This document shows positions 14,035 through 24,500 of a stretch of DNA of 42,109 bases, piece by piece. This DNA is from Phaeoceros laevis (taxonomy: Eukaryota > Anthocerotophyta > Anthocerotopsida > Notothyladales): contig JBNGIQ010003923.1 in NCBI GenBank assembly GCA_049999765.1, positions 1-42,109 on the forward strand, written 5' to 3'. The notes beneath the pieces were generated by a model. It was given only the letters and a program-made list of their open reading frames with translations, was not told the DNA's origin and made no database searches. Every line of letters starts with the position of its first letter. The stretch's first letter is position 1. The position numbers were made by a program, and so were the translations under genes.

Positions 14035-14901
14035 ATGGGCCGGCTATGCTGCTGCTTCGGGGGCAGATCTGGGGACAAGGGGAGCAAGGTGGAGGATGCC
14101 AAGGAGAGCAAGTCCGTCGGGGCTGCTGCTTCTGCTGGAGGAGATGGAGGCAAGAAGGCCGGGAAGGGAGGCGGGCAGAGCTCGGTGCTGGTGGAGTTCT
14201 TCACCTCGCAGGGGTGCAGCTCCTGCCCGCCCGCGGATCTGATCATGTCAAGGCTGGCTCAGGAGGGAGCGAGAGGAGAGGCGCCTGTGCCGGTGCTGGT
14301 GCTGGCGTACCATGTGGACATCTGGGACCATCTCGGCTGGCGGGATCCCTTCGGCAGCAGCGCATGGAGCCAGCGGCAGCGCACCTACGTGGAGGCCTTG
14401 CAGGAGGACGCCATCTCCACACCCCAGGCTGTAGTGCAAGGAGCCGCGCACTGCATTGGAGACATGGAAGCCCTGTCAGGGTTAATTTCCTCCGCTAAGC
14501 GCTTTCCGGCTCCGGATCTGGCTCTTACCTTCTCCAGCCCCGCGGGGGAAGCCGACTCCGCATCTGCTGTTAGGGTGACGGGATCTGTGGTCTCCAGGAT
14601 GAAGATAGACGAGCACAAGGTTGACGTCATGCTGGCGCTGTATGAGGACAACCTGGTGACTATGTGCGATAAGGGGGAGAACAGGGGCAGAACTCTCAGC
14701 AATGATTCCGTGGTGAGGGCCTTGGAGAGGTTGTGCACTCTGGAGAACGTTGCAGCCAAGAAGAGCAAGAATTTGGAGGCCACTGTGCCGCTCTGGGAGG
14801 GCTTCACCAGATCCAGGGCCGGGGCTGTGGTATTTTTGCAAAATCAGTTCACCAAGGAGGTTTACGGGGCTCAGCAGATCGAGCTGCCTGAGAACCTTTG
14901 A
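14035..14901 (+). CDS. DUF1223 family protein (thioredoxin-like fold), intronless
   Basis: This 288-aa single-exon gene matches DUF1223: VEFFTSQGCSSCPPAD (residues 53-68, Cys61-x-x-Cys64), AYHVDIWDHLGWRDPFG (about 91-107), then a TPQAVVQG block. The CxxC position corresponds to a thioredoxin-type redox site, but the family's reaction is not established. The N-terminus MGRLCCCFGG could be N-myristoylated on Gly2 and S-acylated on the Cys cluster, which would suggest membrane association rather than secretion; this is inference. Residues 11-48 are low-complexity Gly/Lys/Ala. The start lies in a good context (GGACCATGGG). An AATAAA at 15017-15022 is a likely poly(A) signal. Confidence 0.92.
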   Translation: MGRLCCCFGGRSGDKGSKVEDAKESKSVGAAASAGGDGGKKAGKGGGQSSVLVEFFTSQGCSSCPPADLIMSRLAQEGARGEAPVPVLVLAYHVDIWDHLGWRDPFGSSAWSQRQRTYVEALQEDAISTPQAVVQGAAHCIGDMEALSGLISSAKRFPAPDLALTFSSPAGEADSASAVRVTGSVVSRMKIDEHKVDVMLALYEDNLVTMCDKGENRGRTLSNDSVVRALERLCTLENVAAKKSKNLEATVPLWEGFTRSRAGAVVFLQNQFTKEVYGAQQIELPENL

Positions 14902-15016
14902 ACCTGCCTCTCTCCATTCTAATTCTCGCTCCCGGACCGGGAGTGGTGCCAGACAGCTAGATACCTAGGTTCATTCGTAGATTCCATTTTGGAGGGGTGA
15001 TTTCGAAGCTTTCTAG

Positions 15017-15022
15017 AATAAA
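15017..15022 (+). terminator. Putative poly(A) signal of the DUF1223 gene
   Basis: AATAAA is 115 bp after the stop and before the next plus-strand start at 15082. The two genes are therefore probably separate but tightly packed transcripts. Confidence 0.4.
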
Positions 15023-15081
15023 CTACAGACTGTGTCAGAACAGCCGGACAGGAGGACAGGTGGGGAAGAAGGGGTAGGAGG

Positions 15082-16455
15082 GTGGGGGGTTTACTGTATG
15101 GTTGTTGGATGAGTGGCCCAGCCCGGTGGATCTCGCCTCCAAACTCGTTCATGGCGCCCCTGGAGCTGCGCCTGCTCTTGCACAACCTGGTGGGGGCATG
15201 GGACGGCAGTCTGGCCGCGCCCGGCGGCTGCCTGAATCAGATGAACGAGGCGCTGTGGGAGAATCTCCCGGAGGAGGTTCTGGAGCGAATTTTGGTGCTC
15301 CTTCCGCCCGCGTCCATCCTGCGGTTACAAGCCGTTTGCAGGCGATGGCGAATTCTGCTCTCCTCGCCGGACTTTTTCCGCTCGAGCGCAGGCGCGTACA
15401 GTCCTCCATCGCCGCCACACCTTTGCCTGTTTCACGTCGGATGGCAGCAGCAGCAATCGGGATGCGGCACCAGCAGCACAAGCAGCATGCACAGCAGCGG
15501 GGTTAGGAAGCTGGATCTCTCCTTCCTGCCGCGCAACTTCTTCCAGGAGGGGCCTCCCTACCTGACCTCCCACAACGGGTTGCTGTGCCTGGCCTCGGGC
15601 CGGCCTGACCAGGCCTATCTGCACGAGCTTGCCATCTGCGTGCTCAACCCCGTCACCCGGGCGTTCCGAGCGCTTCCGCCGGTGGTGCTCCCGGCCAGGC
15701 TGCACCCGCGGGGGCGCAATTGGGTGCTGCGTCTCATCGCCTCGCCAGGGTGCGGCTTCAAGGTCATGTTCCTCCTAGACCGCCAGCGGCCCTGCCTGAA
15801 CTCCACCGTGGGCCTCTTCTCCTCCTCTACAGGCGCCTGGAGCTTCACCTCCCTCACCTGGGAGGACCGCTTGGGCCATACCTGCCGCTTCTCCGACGAG
15901 CTTGTCTACACCAGCCAGGATTCCCATCTGCTGCTCTACACCAGGACCGGCGACGGCGGGGGCTTCGACTGGCAGCAGATTCCGACTCCCAGGTTCGTTA
16001 TGGACCGGGACTTGTGCGTCACCCGCCTGGTGCAGCATCTCACCGGCCTCTACGCCGTAGTGCTGTCCAAGCCCATCCCTTCCAGCGTGGTGGTCTGCGG
16101 CATCTGGAAGAGGGAGGAGGGTCACTGGCGGAACGTGAGCATTCTGCACCGAGCCCGGAAACGGACTTGGAAGGAGATGGACCGCATCGCAGTGCATGTG
16201 GGCAACCAGGACCATGTTTCCTTTGACTGGGACGCCCTCTCGGTGGTGGACGACTTCATCTTCGTCACCATGGGCACTTGCAATGTGAATGTGAAGGCCG
16301 AGCTGCCTAAGCGGCTGCTGCCAAGGTTGATGGGCTTCCGCATCTCCCCGCAACTGGGATCCAGGCAGGTGCTGCTGGAGGTTGATCAGGTTGTGGATTC
16401 GCCTTTCCAGGCTTCTCCCATTCACCTATTCCGGCCCAGAGTGGATGTGCTCTGA
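15082..16455 (+). CDS. F-box protein (F-box/kelch-like), intronless
   Basis: Open frame of 457 codons. The F-box is at residues 58-100 (LWENLPEEVLERILVLLPP, then VCRRWRILLSSPDFF), the part expected to bind SKP1 in an SCF ubiquitin ligase. The rest resembles the beta-propeller-like C-terminus of plant F-box/kelch proteins (HNGLLCLASG, LNPVTRAFRALPP). Substrate unknown. The start is ambiguous: Met1 is only 180 bp after the DUF1223 stop, and in-frame Met24 (15151) or Met54 (15241) would both keep the whole F-box. A Gln/Ser-rich insert (about 121-140) is low complexity. The gene runs in the same direction as DUF1223. Confidence 0.9.
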   Translation: MGGLLYGCWMSGPARWISPPNSFMAPLELRLLLHNLVGAWDGSLAAPGGCLNQMNEALWENLPEEVLERILVLLPPASILRLQAVCRRWRILLSSPDFFRSSAGAYSPPSPPHLCLFHVGWQQQQSGCGTSSTSSMHSSGVRKLDLSFLPRNFFQEGPPYLTSHNGLLCLASGRPDQAYLHELAICVLNPVTRAFRALPPVVLPARLHPRGRNWVLRLIASPGCGFKVMFLLDRQRPCLNSTVGLFSSSTGAWSFTSLTWEDRLGHTCRFSDELVYTSQDSHLLLYTRTGDGGGFDWQQIPTPRFVMDRDLCVTRLVQHLTGLYAVVLSKPIPSSVVVCGIWKREEGHWRNVSILHRARKRTWKEMDRIAVHVGNQDHVSFDWDALSVVDDFIFVTMGTCNVNVKAELPKRLLPRLMGFRISPQLGSRQVLLEVDQVVDSPFQASPIHLFRPRVDVL

Positions 16456-16678
16456 GGTTCACACGCGATGGTCACTGCCATGGATTCTTGCATCAGGAAT
16501 CTTGCTATGCACTCGCAATTCCTTCTCTTTCGGAGTTGTTCTGCTGTACTTATATTGAATCAGCTTGCAATTGCAATAGGTAGCTCCTTAGCTAGATCGA
16601 GGGTGTACATACATTGATTGTAGTGGATTGGATTGGAAATGTAGCACCTTTTGCAGGCATTATTGTGGCTACATGAAA

Positions 16679-17854
16679 TCAGATCAGGCCCACTTGGGAG
16701 TCCCACACAACAGTGCCATCGCACTTGCAGAGAGTTTGCCTTCCAGCAGCAGCACTCCTCCCTGCACTTCTGGCAATGACAGCAGCTGCAAGCCTGCCAT
16801 CTGCAGTAGCTGAATCGTACAAGACAACTGACCGTCCGATGACATCCGACACAGTGAGCACGCCGCTTGTGGTGGAGAAAGTGGCGTGGCCAAGTGAGTC
16901 GGCCTCCAGACTTCCCAGCTCTCCAGCTGCTTTGCCCTGCACAAAACAAGCGTGGAACAAGGATGTGTTACACAAGTACCACTTGAGACCAGTCTGTCAG
17001 CGAACGGTGTCAACACGTGGCCCTTGATTAATCCAAACGTACTTGCTGGGAGGCGGTGGGACTCGGAGGATTGTAAGGACTGCCTGTGCTAGCAGCCCCA
17101 CGTGTGAGGTCACCATACTCGTTCACGCTCCACAAATGCGCCCCTGGATGAAGGCCATCGAAGGTGGCCTCTATGCGAGCCAATTTGCTTGTCAATTGGA
17201 CGAACTGCACCAGTCCATGGATGACCGGGCCCCTAAACTCCGCAACCGCTGCCGGCAAGGAATCAGAATCTGCATTTCAACACAACGGTCCTGAGCCGGG
17301 TGCTTCGTCTGGAGGAGGCAGGACGTGTACGCACCCAAATTGGCTTCAAAGCCCTGAGCATTGAGGCGAAACTGGGCTGAACTCACTTGTCAAGGAGGCG
17401 TTTCTCTCGAATACTGGAGCAGCGCATGCGAATTGCTGAGCAGGTGAGAAATTAGTGCACGTCATGATTCTCTCTACTCCAAGCTTGTCTTCTGGGTTAC
17501 TCCTTCCGGCCTTCGCGGATACAACCTGCCATTTGAGGCTTGTCTCAACTATTGACACTTGGCTGGACACTTGAACATTGACGCAATTGTTCACTGGAAC
17601 CATCAATGGCCTCCGCAGTTGCATCAGCAGCATGAGCTCCAGAAATTCATTCAGCATCTCGGGTGTGATCTGTTAGTGCAGCTACGAAAGCCATAGACCA
17701 AATGTTTCACCTGGGAAAAAGCTGCTAGCCTGATTGCGGGATTCGTCCACTGAGCAATCCTTGTTTCCACACTGAAGCCAACCGACTTGCGAAAGTTTGA
17801 GATGGCGGTCCTATTCCCAGGTGCTAATGCAGCACAGCCAGCCTGCGCTTGCAT
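16679..17854 (-). CDS. CCS: Copper chaperone for superoxide dismutase, with a degenerate metal-binding domain 1
   Basis: Exons in transcript order: 17854-17711, 17669-17526, 17435-17387, 17269-17043 and 16936-16679 (822 nt, 273 aa, phases agree). CCS loads copper into Cu/Zn-SOD and forms its disulfide. Residues 1-48 look like a plastid transit peptide. Domain 2 is clear (AAVAEFRGPVIHG, ARIEATFDGLHPG, GDLTRGAASTG; then GELGSLEAD, AAVIARSAG). Domain 3 keeps the C258-K-C260 motif in TLCKCDGTVVW. Residues 49-112 align to the heavy-metal domain by the flanks (PEMLNEF where CCS has PELLTEY; RNASL where CCS has RNARL), but no MxCxxC is present; the only Cys there are 77 and 100. The domain 1 exon borders are less certain than those of domains 2 and 3. 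Confidence 0.85.
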
Positions 17855-18375
17855 GCTACCTGCAACCAATAATAGACCAAAGACAGGTCCCTACACAGGA
17901 GGCCTTGGCCTGCATAACCCTCCAGGAGCACTGACGCCACCGGTGCTTCTGCAGTAGATATGTGGTATCAGCTCTGAATTTCGAACCTGTCTCGAGACAG
18001 AGGAACGGAGGCGCCCTGCGAGGTGGTTCTTGTTTGCCACCAATTGAAGGGGGGAACAGACAATGAGATGGATGGCCGAGAATCGATCTGAAGACGAAGA
18101 AGAACGGAAATCCACGACACACACGGTGTGCAGTACAAGTGCCGTGGATGCCTTGCTTGTACTGCTTTTATACTGCCAACAGCGAGTACAAGGGCTTCCA
18201 AAGGTGAAACGGCCCTGGTCAAGTCACGATGATGACATCCTCCTACCGAATGGAACACTCCGCTTACAGGAGGGATTTGCTCTATGAGTGTAGTACAATG
18301 AAATAGTAATTCCCGCTGGTGAGTTTAACTGAGTTTTACCTCGAGTAAGAAATTCAAAACCTACCCCGCCTGCCC

Positions 18376-18396
18376 TAGGGTTCAGGGTTTTGGGCC
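18376..18396 (+). promoter_or_regulatory. Telo-box plus site II element upstream of the Nrap gene
   Basis: TAGGGTT (telo-box, reverse of AACCCTA) at 18376-18382 is followed by TGGGCC (site II) at 18391-18396, about 120 bp before the Nrap ATG. In plants this pair marks promoters of ribosomal-protein and ribosome-biogenesis genes, matching the downstream gene. The 17855-18515 interval also serves as the 5' region of the divergent CCS gene. Confidence 0.6.
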
Positions 18397-18515
18397 TTCC
18401 GCTACTCCCTTGTGCTGTTTGGAGCTTGCAGGTGTTCCATTGCCTGTGAGCTGGTGAATGCAGCCGTCTAGAACCTCGTAGCAATGGCCGGATGACTTGC
18501 GCGTAGGCTGGAGAA

Positions 18516-21500
18516 ATGGGTGGTCTTCCATTGGGCTTGGCGAAGATCAATGAGCTGTTGAAGGAGGTGGCAGTCGATTGTAGTAGGAATGACTCCGTTG
18601 ACGGAGCTGTGGCTGCTGTGCGTGAGGTTTTACTCGGTTTGCCGAATCAAAAGGTCTGTATGACTGCGCCGGCCCACAAGCTTGCACGATTATTTCATGA
18701 AATTGTGATTTAATCTTGTTGGAAATGTTGCTCTCTATGACGTCAAGATAGTGGTCCTTGTGCCCAATTAAGCCGGCAAGCAGATAGCAACTTAGGTTGT
18801 GCTGAACTGCTCGTGACTATGGGCACGTATATCGTCTGAGGGTGCTTTGTGCCACCATCGACTGGCCTGCGGGTCATGATTAGTTGGTCGAGCACTCACT
18901 ACATTGCAACAAAGTGGCTTCTCTACGTGAGAGGAAGGTGGCTTGGCTCTTGACCTCTGTTCATGGCTGCATTGTACTGTGGACAGGTTTCTGCGGCACT
19001 GGCCAGGAGTTTTGTAGAGGACCTTGGCGTTCCTGAAGCCAAAGCAGGCTTCACATTTGGGAAGCCTGAAAGTGTGACTGTTGTCGGTAGCTATGCATTG
19101 AAAACGGTCACGAAACCAAATCTTGCAGTTGATTTGGCGATCAGAATGCCAAAGGTCGGAGTCGTGCGTTGTTCTTCCATCCTTTGTGGTTCAGCTTTTC
19201 TTGGATCATTGTGTTTGGAGCATTCCCCTCTTATGGAGGTCTCGCCTTGCAGAGCTGTTTCTGGGATAAAGATTACTTGAATCATCGTTATCATGCCAAA
19301 CGAGCTCTTTACCTGGCAGTTGTGATGCAACAACTGAAGGCTTGTAAGCTTGTGGCGAGTATGGAATGGTCTTCTGTAAACCATGATGCAAGGAAGCCTG
19401 TGCTAGTCTTACATGTGGGTAAGTGCAGTCTAATCTGTTTTGAAACAGAACGTTAACAGGCGTGGCCAAGCTAGTCATACAGGAGGCTTCCAGTATTGGA
19501 TGCCCGCTGGAAAAACGTTTGTAGTATTAAAGTTACATTATGTGGAAATTGTCCCGTCCACAGGTGATGCTGGTCATCCAACAGTGATCAGGTTAATCCC
19601 TAGTATATCGAAGGAAGTTTTTGAGATATCAAAGCTGGTGCCAGGCAGAAACAACGTCAAGGCGGCAAAATCTGATGGTGAGTTTTCCAATGCTTTCTGC
19701 CACCTCCGTACCCTAGGTGAGCAAGGCTACGTATCCAACGTTTTTTGTGCAATATTCTTACAGTGGTTAACCTAGGGTCTTTTGTATGTAGGCTCTCATA
19801 GCCCTACATTCCAATGGTTACCTGACTTTGCCTCCCTGAATTGGTAATGTGTGCTGGCTGGCAGGACAGAAGGTGTGGCCCAGCCAACGCCTCATTACAG
19901 TGCCTCCATTTTGGAGGATATGTTTGTTGAGGAACACAATCAGTTACTGGCAAACATGTTCAGTGATGTAGGTGTCTTCCGTAATGTCGTATGCCTTCTG
20001 AAGGTTAGTGACTCAGGATTCACACATTTGGTGATTTTTTAGTTAAGCAGCCTTTAGAATGTGTCGGTGAATGTTTACTGCTGTGTGATATGCAGGTCTG
20101 GTTGAGGCAAAGAAGCTTTCAGTGCAGTCAGGACAGTCTGAACAGTCACTTGGTGGCTCTGATTGTTGCACATCTTACCACCGGTGGTGGTGGCAGACGC
20201 CTTGGGAGCCAAATGAATGTGCTGCAATTATTTCGCATAGTTATGGACTCCATTGGTATTGCTTGGTTCCTATTGCAACTCTTGTAGACTTTTTCAGTAG
20301 TGCTTTGCTTGCATGAGCATGGAGGACAGTCACAGTGGTTGTTACTCCTGTCATGATCTTGATAGCTATCTTATCTTCTTTGTGACAGCAAATTCTGACC
20401 TTTTGGGCAAAGGAGTATTTCTATCATTCACGGAAGGTCCCCCTGTCCCTGCTGAGGTACCTTGAGGTCGTGGATCCATTGGTGCTTATTCAAAATGAGT
20501 TGTAAGCATCAGTCTTGACATTGGTAATGTTCGCACATGATGCAGCGCAAACGGGTTGTGGAGCAGTTTTACAATGTCAAAATCTGTGACATGTCAGCTC
20601 TATACAATGTCGCCTACCGAATGACAAACAGTGCACTTGCTGAGGTTTCTGTTTTTTCCTAACGTTCATGAACAGCCGTATACCTAGGAGTTCGGGCTTT
20701 TGAGGCATTGAATGTGCATGAACATCAAGCTGATAGAAATTGTGTCAAATTCTTTGGAAAACGTGGTTTTGTTAATTGTCCTTTTGATGGCTGTAAAGGC
20801 TTGGAGAGTTTGAACAGATAATGACCAGTTCTGAAGCTGATATGCATTTCTGTGCCAGGTGAAAGACGCTGCCTCACACACCCTTTCTGCGTTAAGTGTC
20901 AGTAGGGACAATGGATTCGATTCTATTTTTATGACATCTGTCGATTTCCCCTTGAAGTTTGACTACCACATCAGGTGAGTTCACGGATCTGTTAGTCTGC
21001 CGGCCCGTATCTTTTGTCTTATTGACTGGACCCTTGTATACATGTGCTTCTCATTTTTGGCATGCAGTCTATGCTAGAAAAGTTCACAGTGTGATTTTTC
21101 TTGCCACTCAAACTTATTAGAAGCAGACTGGTTCAGGGTTTGAAGGCGATGGACTAGAGTCTCTTGTGTGCTGAGATCTATAGCACGTGAAGTGCTGAAA
21201 GTCGCCAATACTGATTTGACTTTAGCATATCTCAGTGGAAGGCTGTCGCTTTTTCCTGTTCATGCTTGATCAAACACCAGCAGTACTTGCTTGAACGATA
21301 TCTAGTTAACTAGAGTGGGCCAACTAGTGGCGATGGACTAGAGTCTCTTGTGTGCTGAGATCTGTAGCACATAAAGTGCTGAAAGTCGCCAATACTGATT
21401 TGACTTCAGCATATCCCAGTGAAAGGCTCTTGCTTTTTGCTGTTCATGCTTGATCAAACACCACCAGTGTTTGCTTGATCGCTTTGTATTTAACTAGAGT

Positions 21501-24500
21501 GGGCCAACTAGTGGCGATGGACTAGAGTCTCTTGTGTGCTGAGATCTGTAGCACATAAAGCGCTGAAAGTCGCCAACACTGATTTGACTTTAGCATATCT
21601 CAGTTAAAGGCTGTTGCTTTTTCCTGTTCATGCTTGATCAAACACCTCACAAGTATTTTATTGATTGATTTGTATTTAACTAGAGTGGGCCAACCACTGG
21701 CCCTTGGATGGCTGAATATGCTCAGTTCACGGTTTTACAGGCATTCTGCCCACATTATGTTACTAACATCGATCATAGTTTTAACAACTTGTGTGTACTG
21801 GCGATGGACTAGAGTCACTTGTGTGCTTTTCTTAGTGGCCCAGAAAGAGCTGAAAATGGCGAATAGCAACTGATTCTTGGTCAGCTCGGAGCTGACTGTT
21901 CTGGTCTTCGTTGAGCTGTTCCAGATATCCATTTGTAGTGTTCACCTGACCTTGCAGCTGGATGTCACTGTGGGTGCTTTTGCGTTGTACCACAAGTTGG
22001 CATTGCATTCGAGGCTCTTTCTGACCTCGTGTATTGTGATGTAGGATTGATCCCCCAGAAGATTGCCTTTCAAAACCTTCAACTTCATATTGCCTTGATG
22101 AAGAGCTGTGGCGAGTGTTTGAACGGCGGATGGAGTCCGCACTCGTTTCTGCCCTACAGGACAGAGCTAGAATTATTCGTGTAGTTCGAAGAAGGCTACC
22201 AAAAGATTGGAACATTGAGAAGGTATAGCAGGTCACATGATCAGTCTACTGTTCTGAGTGTAGGGTAAAGAGGTTGAAGCTGCCTCTTACGAAGTCATCT
22301 CTTGCAGGGCCTTGCAACTTTAGGGAAAGAGCCACTTTTTGCTGGACTTCTGCTTAAGGACCTTTCCACTGCCCTCCGCATGGCTACTGTGGGACCAAGT
22401 GCTGAGAACAAAGAAGAGGTACTTATCCTGGATGGTGCTTGACTTCTCTTTTGTGAACATAATTCATCTGTTGCTGATATCCTCCTTGTACCAGTCGAAG
22501 CGTTTTCGAGCCTTCTGGGGCAGCAAAGCTGAATTGAGAAGATGGGCTGATGGGACTGTTACTGAAGCTGCTGGTATGGGCTCAAGCCTATCTGTGTCAA
22601 ATATTTTCTTCCACTGCTTGATTCTGAAACTCAGTCTCTCGCAGTAGTTATGTGTGTAGTACAGTTGCAGTAAATCAGCTGCTACATGCTTGAAAGCTGC
22701 CACAATGAGGAAACTGTCTAGCAACCAAAGTCCAGCAAACCTTGTATGGTGCTGGGCAATGTGGTGGAAAAAACTCGTTGTCTGAGTGGCTTGTAAAACT
22801 TATTCAGACACTTGCTCGGGACTTGCTTACTGTTCTGCTTATTTGTGCCCCTCAATGTGTTCATGTTGCTCTGACAGGGCATGCATTTGTCCTCTTCCCT
22901 CTTGTTTGACAGCTTGGGAGTGTGAGTCATGGCAACGGCATGTCATTATCAAGAAGATTATTGACCATGTCCTTCATCATCAATTCGGATTTGATGGAAA
23001 GAATGTTCATGTGGTGGCTAGTCAACTAGATTTTTGTCTACTTGAAAACGGGAGGGGTAAGTTAATGGCTATTCTTTGATGAATTCAACTGCCTTGTTAT
23101 AATATTTTTCACAGAGTAGGAAGTTGCATGCAAATTGATTGTGCAGATTTAATATCAGCAATGCCGAAGTTGCTAGATGCGCTCAAGGTCCTGTCTGATC
23201 GTATGAGAAGCCTCGACAATCTGCCTTTAAAGGTTGTAGGAGTACATCCTCTCAGTTCAGGTAGCTGCTCACACATCCATTCTGGTGTGATGTGGATGTG
23301 CTCAACCTTTGGCAGTCACAGTATGCTAATTGTGAGCCGTACATTGGGTTTTCTGCAGCTTTCCGTCATTCTGCTGTCTTCCCTCCAGAGCCTCATCCCC
23401 TAGCAAATGAGGCTCAACAAAATCTACAGAAACTTGTACCTGTTTGTCTGGACCCATTGGAGGTTTTGATACAGGTATAGGTCTTCCCATGTTCGATGCC
23501 TGTAGTCCGTGAACGGCTTTGAGATACTTTCTTATCCTTGTTTCTGAACGTAGTTGGAGGGATCTGGTAGTTGGCCCGACGACCACATCGCTGTGCAGAA
23601 GACCAAAATGGCTTTCTGCCTAAAGATTGCTGAAAGGTATGGGGTCGCTGACTAGGTGCAAATTCATTCTCCTATTGGATATGAAGTATGTGATAACTCA
23701 TCTTTTGTCCTGTCCCAATTATGCCTCCAGCTTGCAGAGAAACTGGAAGGTGCCGTACATAGCAGGGGGGAGCTTTGTGGACCTCCTCATGCATGGCTTT
23801 GCATTCCGCCTAGGGATCTTCTATGAAAAGGATCCTACGAGGCTAAGCAAGGACCGTCTGAGTATCCTTCCATTGAGCTGTCCTTGATGGTTTTTATACA
23901 CTCACGCTGCCATTTTAAGATTGTTTCTCTTTGACTGTTACATAGCTTCTTTGCTCTCTTCAAATTCACCTCTGAAGGAAGTCATCAATTTTGGCAGCAG
24001 CAGGAACATGACTCAGAAAGAGGCAGTTCCTCCTGTTCAAGATGTAGTTTTAAGGAGTTTACATGCGAAGTTGCTGGATGGTTTGCAAGGGGTACACCCA
24101 GTTTATGGCCCAACTGTCAGGTGATGGCACAGAAATGGAAAATTTGATGAGTCGTGCTTTTCTTCGACGCAAAAGTAATGCTTATGATAATGCAACTTTT
24201 GCATGGATTCCATAACAGGTTGGCAAAGCGGTGGGTTGGTGGTCATTTTCTTTCAGGAATTCTTTGCCAGGAAGCTGTGGAGTTGTTGGTTGCTTACTTG
24301 TTTGTACAGCCATATCCGTACTCCCCTCCAGGATCCCGTGTCACCGGGTTTTTGAGGTAATGGGCATTTTAGTTTCTCGTAGCTGGCTTTTCTGACTTGT
24401 TAAGGGGCTCCTTGCGATGATGAGAAGACAGAATCTGAACAGTCGATGGTAATCGTTGATTGTCATATGAGACTTCAATCCTGAAGCGGTTAACTGAGCA

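Noticed and set aside
15775-16425. 216-codon minus-strand open frame inside the F-box gene
   Set aside because: It mirrors GC-rich plus-strand codons; composition (His/Gly/Ala-rich) and lack of any motif mark it as a shadow.
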